This document shows, in pieces, positions 53,868 through 62,565 of a stretch of DNA of 64,000 bases. The translations under genes were made by a program, and so were the position numbers. Origin of the DNA: Arcanobacterium_A bovis (GTDB lineage: Bacteria > Actinomycetota > Actinomycetes > Actinomycetales > Actinomycetaceae); NCBI RefSeq assembly GCF_042655305.1, contig NZ_JBHSLR010000009.1, one strand, 5' to 3'. The number at the start of each line of letters is the position of its first letter. Positions within the stretch are counted from its first letter, which is position 1. Under the pieces are notes generated by a model. That model worked only from the letters and a program-made list of their open reading frames with translations. It had not been told where the DNA came from and did no database searches.

Positions 53868-54433
53868 ATTTCTATGTTATGCCCTATTTCTGAACGAATC
53901 GCACTCCACACTCTGGTGTCGCCCCATTTGCGATCATCGTCCAATTCATATCCGGCGGGCCACAGCGGCTCTGGTGACTTCTTGTCGCGTTCGACGACGA
54001 GCATGCCGTCGTCCGCGAGATGCATCACTGCCAGGCCTAACACCAGGGAGAGATCGTCTTCGGAGAGCGCATAGGGCGGATCAATGAGAATGAGATCAAA
54101 CGTTGGGATACCTTGGCTTGCAAGATAAGTTTCCGCTTTTTGATTGTGAACCTCTACGTCAAGTCCAGTAAGACGCGCATTTTCCACAATCACTTTCGCT
54201 GCCGAACTGGCTGCTTCCACGCAGACGACGCGTTGAGCACCTCGCGAGCGAGCCTCAAGTCCGAGCGCACCTGAGCCTGCATAAAGGTCAAGAACAGCAC
54301 AATCACGAATATATCCGAAGTGCTCGAGCCGCGAGAACAGCGCTTCACGCACCCGCTCAGAGGTAGGGCGAGTTCCGCTTTTTGGCACACGCAAGTTACG
54401 CCCTCCTGCAGTACCAGACACAATGCGAGTCAT
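53864..54433 (-). CDS. rsmD: 16S rRNA (guanine966-N2)-methyltransferase
   Basis: A 189-residue SAM-dependent methyltransferase. LDLYAGSGALGLEARSRGA is motif I and LILIDPPYA is the catalytic DPPY motif IV. The N-terminal SGTAGGRNLRVP and TRPTSERVREALFS are RsmD signatures. It lies 2 nt after recG and is coupled to coaD. Confidence 0.95.
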   Translation of the reverse strand: MTRIVSGTAGGRNLRVPKSGTRPTSERVREALFSRLEHFGYIRDCAVLDLYAGSGALGLEARSRGAQRVVCVEAASSAAKVIVENARLTGLDVEVHNQKAETYLASQGIPTFDLILIDPPYALSEDDLSLVLGLAVMHLADDGMLVVERDKKSPEPLWPAGYELDDDRKWGDTRVWSAIRSEIGHNIEI

Positions 54434-54435
54434 CG

Positions 54436-56712
54436 TCAGCCTTTCTCTAAATAAGATGTTTCAGACGCACCCTCAAGTTCACGAACTTCGTGCGCTAACT
54501 GGGCATTCCTAACTAGATCAGGATCGCTGGCGATCAGCTTAACTGCAAATTCTTTTGCCTGCGTAATGATATTTTCGTCTTTAAGCACACTAAGAAATTG
54601 TAAGGAGCTGCGCTGTCCAGACTGCTGTGATCCCAGCACATTGCCTTCCGAGCGTAATTCAATATCTGCACGCGCCAGTTCAAAACCGTCGGTTGTGTGA
54701 GCAAAAGCTGCTAAACGCGCGTGTGCTACCGTTCCGTCCGAGGCGGAATGTACCGCGAGGCACAAGCTTGGTCTGCTTCCACGCCCAATTCGTCCGCGCA
54801 GCTGATGAAGTTGTGAAAGACCAAAACGATCAGCGTCCATAATAACCATAAGTGATGCACGCGGATTGTCGACGCCCACTTCGATCACTGTGGTAGAGAC
54901 GAGCATTTGCACCTGCCCGTTGGCAAAATCCGCCATGATCCGTTCTTTTTCCGCGCCTGCCATCTGCCCGTGAATAGCGGCAATATTGATGCCCTGCAAC
55001 TGCGGTTTTTCCCGCAGCTCACCAAATATTTTCTCCACCGAATTGAGCTCACGTTGCGGATCAGTTTCAAAGGCGGCCAAAGCTTGTACGACGCCGGTGC
55101 CACCGTGGTGCTCGTCGCTAACGTACTGCTCATCGCCGTCGTCTTCCGTATCCGTTGCCAAGATGCGCGGGCAGACTACGTAAACCTGCCCACCCGAATC
55201 GATCTCTTCACGCGCACGCTCCCAAATTCGATCAATCCAAGTTTCTTTCCACGCTGGCACGAGCTGCGTGGTAATCGGTGCGCGACCTTTGGGTAATTCA
55301 GCCAAGGTAGAAACGGACAAATCCCCGAAGGTAGTCATGGCCACGGTGCGCGGGATAGGCGTAGCAGTCATCACCAGCATATGCACGCCTTGTGCCAATT
55401 TATCGCGTTGATCAACTCCAAAACGATGCTGCTCATCGACGATAAGCAAGCCGAGAAAAGGAATCTGCACCCGATCTTGGATCAAGGCATGCGTGCCAAT
55501 GATGAACTGTGCCTGACCAGAAGCAATCCGTAATAGCGCGGCTCGTTTTTCTTTCGCACTCATTGACCCTGTGAGGAGTTCGACCGTTATCGCATTCTCA
55601 GACGCGCCGAGCAGACCACCGTCAGCGAGCTCGCCCATGAGAGCTTTCACCGAATTAAAATGTTGCTGCGCCAGCACTTCTGTGGGGGCGAGCAAAACAG
55701 CTTGTTTACCAGCGTCAATTGCTTGGAGAATAGCTCGCACTGCTACAACAGTTTTGCCTGCTCCTACGTCGCCTTGCAGAAGACGACGCATGGGAACCTC
55801 GGTTGCCAAGTCGCTCGCGATTTCCTCGCCTACCTGGCGCTGACCTGCTGTAAGATCGAATGGCAACATCGAATCGAAAACCTGTAATACGCCGTCTTCC
55901 CTTCGCTTGCACACAGGCGCAGGCAAAACGCGTGCCCGGTGCGCTCTTCGAGCCAAGACGGTTTGGAGCAAAACTGCCTCTTCGTACTTCATTCGCAGCT
56001 GAGCAGTGCGCCAATGCTCTTCCGTGGGCGGTTGATGGAGCCAGCGCAAAGCATCGAGACGGCTGGGAAGGTTGTTCTGTGCACGCCAGCCTTTGGGCAG
56101 CGGATCTGGCAAAATGCTTTCATTCAGCTGCGGGAGCAGAACCTCCACCGCACGGGCAATTTGCCATGACGGAACCTTTTGAGCAGCGTGATAGATCGGA
56201 ATTGGTCGCGCAAGCTCCTGTGGATCAACCGCAGCCCCATCATCTATCAATTCATATTCTGGGTGAGTGAGCTGCAAGGCACCGCGATAGGACGACACTG
56301 TTCCAGAAAAAATCGCTAATGCACCTGGTTCCAGCTTCATGGCATGAAATTTGAGCGGGCGTTCGTGCTTGGCGAAGAAAGTGAGTTCAAGTTCGTGCAT
56401 GCCCTCACCGATCATCACGGTAAGAATGAAACCGCGCCGGTTATTCATTGGCCGAATATGTGACGAAAGGACGCGGGCTACAACGGTCACTGAGTCTCCT
56501 TCGTTGACCGCCTGTATTGGCATCAACTCCCCACGTTTGGCAAGACGGAAAGGGATATGAAAAACGAGATCCTGCACAGTGTGTAGGTTGAGTTTCGCCA
56601 GCGCATTTGCCGATCGCTTTCCAAGATAGCGTTCGAGCGGTGCGGAAAGAAGCCCCTGTTCTTCACAGTGCAATGCGGAAGAACTGTAATCATTCACGGC
56701 CTTTTCTTTCAC
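54436..56712 (-). CDS. recG: ATP-dependent DNA helicase RecG
   Basis: A 758-residue branch-migration helicase. The N-terminal wedge/OB domain is at about 60-170. Helicase motifs include LLQGDVGAGKTVVA (I), DEQHRFGV (II) and TATPIPRT (III); the C-terminal half has LRGRIGRGSRPSLC. GTG 56712 gives MKEKAVND; a second GTG five codons on has AAAGG upstream and could be the true start. It heads the recG-rsmD-coaD-sepIVA-yceD-rnc-mutM-regulator series. Confidence 0.95.
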   Translation of the reverse strand: MKEKAVNDYSSSALHCEEQGLLSAPLERYLGKRSANALAKLNLHTVQDLVFHIPFRLAKRGELMPIQAVNEGDSVTVVARVLSSHIRPMNNRRGFILTVMIGEGMHELELTFFAKHERPLKFHAMKLEPGALAIFSGTVSSYRGALQLTHPEYELIDDGAAVDPQELARPIPIYHAAQKVPSWQIARAVEVLLPQLNESILPDPLPKGWRAQNNLPSRLDALRWLHQPPTEEHWRTAQLRMKYEEAVLLQTVLARRAHRARVLPAPVCKRREDGVLQVFDSMLPFDLTAGQRQVGEEIASDLATEVPMRRLLQGDVGAGKTVVAVRAILQAIDAGKQAVLLAPTEVLAQQHFNSVKALMGELADGGLLGASENAITVELLTGSMSAKEKRAALLRIASGQAQFIIGTHALIQDRVQIPFLGLLIVDEQHRFGVDQRDKLAQGVHMLVMTATPIPRTVAMTTFGDLSVSTLAELPKGRAPITTQLVPAWKETWIDRIWERAREEIDSGGQVYVVCPRILATDTEDDGDEQYVSDEHHGGTGVVQALAAFETDPQRELNSVEKIFGELREKPQLQGINIAAIHGQMAGAEKERIMADFANGQVQMLVSTTVIEVGVDNPRASLMVIMDADRFGLSQLHQLRGRIGRGSRPSLCLAVHSASDGTVAHARLAAFAHTTDGFELARADIELRSEGNVLGSQQSGQRSSLQFLSVLKDENIITQAKEFAVKLIASDPDLVRNAQLAHEVRELEGASETSYLEKG

Positions 56713-56959
56713 ACTTCAAGGATACCTAGCGAAACGCTGTTTTGGTGATTCAGTGGCTTTAACATTCCTCATGCTTGTAGTGAACGGATACTCATTGTGA
56801 ACGCGGTATTCGTAACGAACATGATAATCGTGACGAACGTGCCCAATACCACTGGTTCGCCCGCTTGGTTAATCATCAGCTTTTGCGATAGTATTTTTCA
56901 GTTGCCATTTTGGTACCGGACGACGATCGCGTCCGATAAAACGAACGAAGGAGAAAACC

Positions 56960-57151
56960 GTGGCCTCTGTATGTGACGTCTGCGGCAAGGGCCCGGGCTT
57001 CGGCAAGAGCGTCTCGCACTCCCACGTGCGTACCAGCCGTCGCTGGAACCCGAACATTCAGCGTGTTCGCGCACTCGTTAAGGGTGCTCCTAAGCGTCTG
57101 AATGTGTGCACCTCCTGCCTCAAGGCTGGTAAGGTAACCCGCAATATCTGA
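56960..57151 (+). CDS. rpmB: 50S ribosomal protein bL28, zinc-ribbon (C+) form
   Basis: A 63-residue bL28 starting MASVCDVCGKGPGFG. Both Cys pairs are present (Cys5/Cys8 and Cys50/Cys53), so this is the zinc-binding C+ form rather than the Cys-less form induced by zinc shortage. GTG start with GGAG upstream. It is divergent from recG, as in many bacteria. Confidence 0.96.
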   Translation: MASVCDVCGKGPGFGKSVSHSHVRTSRRWNPNIQRVRALVKGAPKRLNVCTSCLKAGKVTRNI

Positions 57152-57166
57152 TTGCGAATAAACGCT

Positions 57167-57195
57167 AAAAGCCCCGCTCAAGAGCGGGGCTTTTT
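57167..57195 (+). terminator. Intrinsic terminator of rpmB
   Basis: AAAAGCCCCGCTC and GAGCGGGGCTTTTT form a canonical GC-rich stem with a 2-nt gap and T-run. It is the clearest classical terminator on the plus strand here. Confidence 0.95.
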
Positions 57196-57401
57196 GTTTT
57201 TCTTACAGCTTGGTCTTGTTTTTGCTCTTTAAGTCGCTTTAAGTCTGGTTTTGGACGAAAAGAGCGGGTTAACCCCCAAAAGTTTATTTCGCACAACATA
57301 CTCATGTGCTATATTGGTTAGAATTAAACATTGATGTTTGATATCGCTTCGCAATACTACAACAAAGAAGTTTAGCCAAGATTATTTTAGTGGAGGTCAT
57401 C

Positions 57402-57827
57402 ATGCATGAGCAGTTCAACAAAGTTCTCACTCAAGGCATTCCGTGGATACTATTCGTAATTTGGGCGTGGTATATTACTTTCACCCTTGAAGCAACTCCA
57501 CTTCGGGTAGCAACCATCGCAGCAGGCATTGCAATCACTGTAACCACAGTTCTCAACGTCTCCCTTATCTTCCAACACTTCACTCGATGCGCTTTCTACA
57601 TTCGGCTAAGTCAGTTCGTATTCTGTGTTGCTGGATTGTTTTTCTCGGCGGGCGTTATCGCCGCGAGCAGGTCTAGTAAGGACACAGCCTCTCTACTAGC
57701 TGACAATTTTCAGGCAGTCACAGTCCCTTGCCTCATTTGTTTTGTAGGCATCACGTTATTCGGAGTCCAGACGGTTATTGAATTCCGAAAGCACGCAGGA
57801 AGGCGCGCCGCATCCACACGCGTATAA
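57402..57827 (+). CDS. Small four-TM membrane protein of unknown function
   Basis: A 141-residue protein with four hydrophobic helices (about 13-31, 36-60, 67-90, 108-128) and a basic C-terminal tail (EFRKHAGRRAASTRV). I recognise no family. The ATG at 57402 has GGAGG 5 nt upstream. AAACATTGATGTTT (57326-57339), near a -10-like TATATT, is a possible operator. The downstream permease starts about 100 bp later. Confidence 0.7.
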   Translation: MHEQFNKVLTQGIPWILFVIWAWYITFTLEATPLRVATIAAGIAITVTTVLNVSLIFQHFTRCAFYIRLSQFVFCVAGLFFSAGVIAASRSSKDTASLLADNFQAVTVPCLICFVGITLFGVQTVIEFRKHAGRRAASTRV

Positions 57828-57927
57828 CGGCGTCGTCCCAAAAAATGAAACTCTGGTCTCGATATCTGACGCTCGTAATAGACTTGTAGCACCGAAAATA
57901 CATTTCACTGCAGGTCAAAGGACTACC

Positions 57928-59358
57928 ATGCACTCGCATTCACAAGTACACGAGCACACGCAGCTCGAACGCCGGCTCACGAGCGCTCAGATCTCAATGA
58001 TCGCTCTTTCAGGAGCACTTGGAACTGGACTTTTTCTTGGTGCAGGCTCAACAATCGCACACGCAGGACCTGCTACCATCATTTCCTATGCGCTAGCAGG
58101 TTGCTTGGCACTTTCTGTGGTGTGGGCGCTGGCGGAAATGGTGAGCGCACATCCGGTTCCTGGCGGGCACGGAGCCATTGCAGCCACCCATCTCGGCAAA
58201 CTCGGTGGCTATGTGACGCGCTGGAACTTTGCAATTACTATGCTCACAGCCGTTGGAGCCGAAGTTACGGCTGCCGCAACCTATTTCCAATATTGGTTCC
58301 CGAATCTTAATTTGGGTCTCGGCACAGCGCTTTGCTCTCTTTTCATCGTCACACTCAATCTCGCCACAGTCCGCCTCTACGGCAGCTCTGAGTATTGGTT
58401 TTCGATGATTAAAGTTACGGCCATCGTCGTCTTCATTATCCTTGGTCTCGCCGTAGTATTTACCGGTTGGCCTAGCCAAAATGAGCCACTCGGCTTTGTA
58501 AACCTCACGGTCGACGGCGGTTTCGCTCCACACGGCGTCACGGGCATTCTACTCGCTTCATGCATGGCAGTCTTCAGCTTTGGTGGAGTGGAAAATGTAT
58601 CCGTTTCCGCAGCTGAAAGCGAGAATCCTGAGCGAGATATTCCGCGTGCAGCGTCTACGATGATCTGGCGCCTGCTCATCTTCTACATTTTCGCAATCGC
58701 AGTGATCGTGGCACTCCAACCTTGGACAACCACAGTTGCCGAATCTGGACACGCAGACTCTTCACCTTTTGTTAAAGTTCTTGACTCTGCAGGCTTTGCT
58801 GGAGCAGGGCACGTGATGAACGCGATTTTGATTGTTGCTGCTCTTTCCGCAGCAAATGGTTGCCTTTACACCGGTTCACGCATGATTCATTCACTCGCAC
58901 TCGATGGTATGGCGCCACGTTTTGCGGCACGCACCACCGATCAAGGTTCGCCTCGTGGTGCTGTTCTTCTTGCCACTCTGTGCTTCTTTATTGCGTCGGC
59001 ATTGGCGATCTTTAGCCCCGACACCGCATTTATGAGTCTCTATGGCGCAGCAACGGTTGGAATCCTTGTTACCTGGATACTCGTGATGCTTACGCATATC
59101 AAATTCCGCAAGCATTGGGACGAGCGCGGACTCCCCCGTCCACCAGCGCGTCTGCTCGGAGCCCCTGTCATTAACGTCGTGGTGATTGCAGCGTGCATCG
59201 CAATCTTCATTGCCCTGCGCAATTTACTTCCTGTTGTATGGAGTGCCGGCATACCGTACCTGGCGATCTTGATGTTCTCATACTTCATAGTGAATGCAGT
59301 TCGAGATCTGCCAGAACCTGCACCTTTGCAGATCGGTAGTGACTCAGACTCCCAGTAA
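57928..59358 (+). CDS. Amino-acid permease (APC superfamily, AAT type)
   Basis: A 476-residue transporter with 12 predicted helices. SMIALSGALGTGLFLGAGSTIAHAGP (family motif, core GALGTGLFLGAGS) in helix 1, the FSFGGVENVSVSAAESENPE stretch after helix 6, and ANGCLYTGSRM are typical of amino-acid/H+ symporters. The N-terminus MHSHSQVHEH is His-rich. ATG 57928 has AAAGGA upstream; 50 upstream in-frame residues overlap the preceding gene and are rejected. The substrate is unknown. Confidence 0.9.
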   Translation: MHSHSQVHEHTQLERRLTSAQISMIALSGALGTGLFLGAGSTIAHAGPATIISYALAGCLALSVVWALAEMVSAHPVPGGHGAIAATHLGKLGGYVTRWNFAITMLTAVGAEVTAAATYFQYWFPNLNLGLGTALCSLFIVTLNLATVRLYGSSEYWFSMIKVTAIVVFIILGLAVVFTGWPSQNEPLGFVNLTVDGGFAPHGVTGILLASCMAVFSFGGVENVSVSAAESENPERDIPRAASTMIWRLLIFYIFAIAVIVALQPWTTTVAESGHADSSPFVKVLDSAGFAGAGHVMNAILIVAALSAANGCLYTGSRMIHSLALDGMAPRFAARTTDQGSPRGAVLLATLCFFIASALAIFSPDTAFMSLYGAATVGILVTWILVMLTHIKFRKHWDERGLPRPPARLLGAPVINVVVIAACIAIFIALRNLLPVVWSAGIPYLAILMFSYFIVNAVRDLPEPAPLQIGSDSDSQ

Positions 59359-59401
59359 TCACGTTCTCAAATACCACCACCAGTTCTGACAAAATTGTGA
59401 G

Positions 59402-59501
59402 GTCGCATGGCGTGCATGCGACTTCTTGAGCTACAAAGCAACCTTGCAGAACAAAGTTTTGCCCCTCATATATCCACACAGTGCGAAGTGAGGGGCAGAA
59501 C
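59402..59501. terminator. Two hairpins between permease and thiL
   Basis: GTCGCATG/CATGCGAC (59402-59422) is followed by a 13-bp stem with one G-U (59456-59468/59489-59501, 20-nt loop). A further AGGGGCAAG (59510-59518) could compete for the left arm. The genes are convergent, so either structure could serve both. Confidence 0.55.
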
Positions 59502-59595
59502 TCGACTTAAAGGGGCAAGTTTTATTTGCGGAAACGAGAGATTCTCCCCTTCTCTCGCCTACGGACAATACGTATCATTCATGGAAACGATTCCG

Positions 59596-60561
59596 TCATT
59601 TATGAAAGTGATCCCAGCCGCCCGCAGCACCGTAGTTTATGCCGTTGATGCTCACTCGGCCATCCACATCCGGACCTTTCACCTGCCCAATCACAGTGAA
59701 CCCATCGGGAACCGGAGTGCCAGCTTTCATCGTTGCCAAGAAGCCGTGGTCCTCCCCTCCCTCACAGAGCCAATGACGCCGGTCTGCCGCGACTCTCCCA
59801 GCTGCCTTACCCAAATCGCCGAGGTACTTTCCCAAAGCACGATCGTCAATATCGATCCACACCCGCGAACGGTGCGCTATTCGCCGACAATCCTTAATCA
59901 ACCCATCCGAGACGTCCATCATTGCCGTCAAATTACCAGCTTTTGCTGCTGCTAAAGCCGTTTCCAACGGAGGTTTCGGCCGCAAAAAGTCATCGATAAG
60001 AGCGGCTAATTCTGGCTCAACCGTTTCACGAGTATACCCAGCCTCAAGCAGGGCAAGACCAGCCATGCCGTGCCCCAACACACCAGTATGAATGAGCAAA
60101 TCACCTGGTTGGGCGCCTGAGCGTAGGATCGGCTGCTCCACATCTCCGAGCACGGTTACTGATATGGAAATATATTCACCGCTCACGAGGTCGCCACCAT
60201 CAACACCAACACCGAGCGGTTCGCACGCATCGCGCATACCAGCCGCAAAATCAAGCAGCCATTCCATTTCGGTGCTACTTGGAAAAGCGAGTCCTACAAC
60301 TAACGTGCGTGGTAGGGCACCCATGGCTACCGAATCGGCTAAATTCTGGGTTGCAGCGCGATAGCCTACGTCATACCCAGTAGACCAATCGGTTCTAAAA
60401 TGCACATTTTCATTAAGAAGATCAACTGAAATGGCGGTTTTATAGGCGAAATCGAGTACTGCGCAATCATCACCACTTGGAACCACGATATTCGCAGCTT
60501 GTGGCAACACATTTACTAATTTAGCAATGATCTCATCTTCGGAAAGTTCACTTACACGCAT
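59596..60561 (-). CDS. thiL: Thiamine-monophosphate kinase
   Basis: A 321-residue PurM-like kinase forming thiamine diphosphate. VVPSGDDCAVLDF near the N-terminus, GYRAATQNLADSVAMGA, and MMDVSDGLIKD are ThiL signatures; GGEDHGFLAT ends the active site. It completes the pathway of thiMED but lies 33 kb away and no riboswitch is seen at its start. Confidence 0.95.
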   Translation of the reverse strand: MRVSELSEDEIIAKLVNVLPQAANIVVPSGDDCAVLDFAYKTAISVDLLNENVHFRTDWSTGYDVGYRAATQNLADSVAMGALPRTLVVGLAFPSSTEMEWLLDFAAGMRDACEPLGVGVDGGDLVSGEYISISVTVLGDVEQPILRSGAQPGDLLIHTGVLGHGMAGLALLEAGYTRETVEPELAALIDDFLRPKPPLETALAAAKAGNLTAMMDVSDGLIKDCRRIAHRSRVWIDIDDRALGKYLGDLGKAAGRVAADRRHWLCEGGEDHGFLATMKAGTPVPDGFTVIGQVKGPDVDGRVSINGINYGAAGGWDHFHK

Positions 60562-60582
60562 ATGTTAATCATGCCAAAACGA

Positions 60583-60617
60583 CTTGTGGCTCGCACCGTT
60601 TCGGCGCGAGCCACAAG
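60583..60617 (-). terminator. Hairpin downstream of the FMN reductase gene
   Basis: A 12-bp perfect stem (CTTGTGGCTCGC/GCGAGCCACAAG) with an 11-nt loop, between the reductase stop and the thiL start. Confidence 0.65.
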
Positions 60618-60642
60618 AGCAAGATTCACATCTCACAAAATG

Positions 60643-61182
60643 TTACTTGGTGTTTTCCTTCACGAACTCTGCGAATGCCCCGATCCAGGACTTCAAGAAT
60701 TCCTTGGCATCGGCATTAGCTTCGCCCTCTGCCAAGCCTGTGGTGAGAGCATTGATATAGCCCTCCGGCTGACCCATGAGCTTCACGTTGAAGAACTGGA
60801 GCATAGCCCGCAAAGTTTGCTGACCCGCTGCGGTACCAATACCCGAAGGCGATGCACCAATAGTAGCAATTGGCTTTCCACCAAGCGCCCATTCTCCATA
60901 AGGACGCGAGCTCCACTCAATTGCGTTGTGCAGTGCTGCCGAGAAGCTCCGGTTGTGCTCAGGCGTTACCAATACCACGCCGTCAGCGCTACCTAGCAAA
61001 GCCTTGAAATCGCGCGCTACCTGCGGGAAATCGCCGTCATAATCGCGGCTGTATAGCGGGAGATCCTTGATCGATGCCTCGACCATCTCTACCCCTTCGG
61101 GCGCCAAATCGTGTAATTCTTTTGCGAGTCGGCGGTTAATTGAATCCTCGGCGAGAGATCCCACAATGTAAACAATCTTCAT
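60643..61182 (-). CDS. NADPH-dependent FMN reductase family protein
   Basis: A 179-residue flavodoxin-like reductase. VGSLAEDSINRRLAKEL forms the FMN phosphate loop, LVTPEHNRSFSAALHNAIEW the isoalloxazine region, and the GGKPIATIGASPSGIGTA block is typical of the ArsH/YieF/azoreductase group. A quinone or flavin reductase role in oxidative or electrophile stress is likely. ATG 61182 matches the family start MKIVYIVGS. A 28-bp palindrome lies 67 bp upstream. Confidence 0.92.
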   Translation of the reverse strand: MKIVYIVGSLAEDSINRRLAKELHDLAPEGVEMVEASIKDLPLYSRDYDGDFPQVARDFKALLGSADGVVLVTPEHNRSFSAALHNAIEWSSRPYGEWALGGKPIATIGASPSGIGTAAGQQTLRAMLQFFNVKLMGQPEGYINALTTGLAEGEANADAKEFLKSWIGAFAEFVKENTK

Positions 61183-61249
61183 AACTTTCACATACCCTTT
61201 GAACGTTGTACCAGTGGGACTTATCTTCACTGGCAATTTCACTTTACCC

Positions 61250-61277
61250 ATTAATAGTTGAATATTCAACTATTAAT
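61250..61277. promoter_or_regulatory. 28-bp perfect palindrome, probable MarR-type operator
   Basis: The two 14-bp arms meet without a spacer; the core is TAGTTGAATATTCAACTA. It lies 67 bp upstream of the FMN reductase start and 65 bp from the ddl stop. A/T-rich perfect palindromes of this kind are typical of MarR/DUF24 redox regulators. No such regulator gene is in the window. Confidence 0.75.
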
Positions 61278-61341
61278 TCTTCTGTTCGCTTACAGTAAAT
61301 CACTTGCTCAATTGCAGGGCAATATGTCGCACCAATCTGGC

Positions 61342-62466
61342 TTAGTGCAGACCCGTTCCACGCTCCAAAGCCAAAGAAATAAGCTCGTCTACGAGCTCAG
61401 CGTAGCTCAGCCCAGCCTCTTCCCACATCACCGGATACATGGAAAACGGCGTGAATCCGGGCATTGTATTGATCTCATTGATCAAAATATCGCCATCATT
61501 GGTTAAAAAGAAATCTACGCGAGTTAGACCCTCACACTCGAAGGCATCAAAGGTTCGAACCGCCATCTCACGCATACGCTCAGTAGTGTGTGCGTCTACC
61601 TCGGCAGGCACTTGCATACGCAAACCTGCGGTGTCGACGTACTTGTGCTCAAAATCGTAAAAAGCCGCATCTTGCTGCGATAAAACTACTTCACCAAGCA
61701 TTGCGGCACGAGTCGGCTCATCTCCGTGCCCACCAAGCACTGCACATTCGATTTCTCGCCCGCTAATCCCCTGTTCAATCACTACCTTCGGATCAACTTC
61801 GTGAGCGCGCTCCACAGCAATCTCAAGCTCGTCGAGCGTATCGACGCGCGAAATCCCGAGCGAGGAACCAGCACGCGCAGGCTTCACAAACACTGGGAAT
61901 TGCAGTTTGGACACATCATCAATGACGGCGGCGCGCTGCGTGCTCCAACGGCGTCGGTTCGCAACCACGTACGGACCCACCGGAATTCCCGCCGATTCCA
62001 ATACGACCTTCATGAATCCCTTATCCATGCCAGCTGCCGACGCAAACACGCCACAGCCCACGTAAGGAATATTTGCCATTTCTAGCAGCCCCTGGATAGT
62101 GCCGTCTTCACCAAAAGCGCCGTGGAGCAGCGGGAACACTACATCAACGGCTCCCAAAGAGCGCACTACCTCGCCGCTATCAGCCGCAACTACCATCAGC
62201 TCTTGCGAGCCATCACCCGGGGCCAAAACCACACGTTCGTCACTCGGAGGAACCTCCGTGGATGCACTGTTAAGCTGCAATTTCTCCGGATCAGTTTCAC
62301 CTGGCACCCACGTTCCATCTTTGCGAATTGCTATGGAGACGACGTCGTAGCGCTGCGAATCAAGGGATGCCATTACAGCACCTGCGGTCGCGCAGGAAAT
62401 TGGGTGCTCGCCTGATGATCCTCCATAGATTAAGGCAATGCGAATTTTTTGCGGTTCATTGGTCAT
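61342..62466 (-). CDS. ddl: D-alanine--D-alanine ligase
   Basis: A 374-residue ATP-grasp ligase making D-Ala-D-Ala for peptidoglycan. ALIYGGSSGEHPISC opens the protein. GSSLGISRV, EQGISGREIECAV and the Mg-binding LINEINTMPGFTPFSMYP are present. It follows murA by 99 bp on the same strand, so both wall genes may be cotranscribed. Confidence 0.96.
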   Translation of the reverse strand: MTNEPQKIRIALIYGGSSGEHPISCATAGAVMASLDSQRYDVVSIAIRKDGTWVPGETDPEKLQLNSASTEVPPSDERVVLAPGDGSQELMVVAADSGEVVRSLGAVDVVFPLLHGAFGEDGTIQGLLEMANIPYVGCGVFASAAGMDKGFMKVVLESAGIPVGPYVVANRRRWSTQRAAVIDDVSKLQFPVFVKPARAGSSLGISRVDTLDELEIAVERAHEVDPKVVIEQGISGREIECAVLGGHGDEPTRAAMLGEVVLSQQDAAFYDFEHKYVDTAGLRMQVPAEVDAHTTERMREMAVRTFDAFECEGLTRVDFFLTNDGDILINEINTMPGFTPFSMYPVMWEEAGLSYAELVDELISLALERGTGLH

Positions 62467-62565
62467 GGATTCAATCCTACCGTTGTAAAAATTTTAATGA
62501 AACGATCAACATAGCTCGCTCGCCACAATGACTCTCAACGCATCAATCGCATTTACTCGCTATGA

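Noticed and set aside
59407..59955. 182-residue plus-strand frame
   Set aside because: It overlaps the 3' part of thiL and the intergenic hairpins; no start signal or family match.
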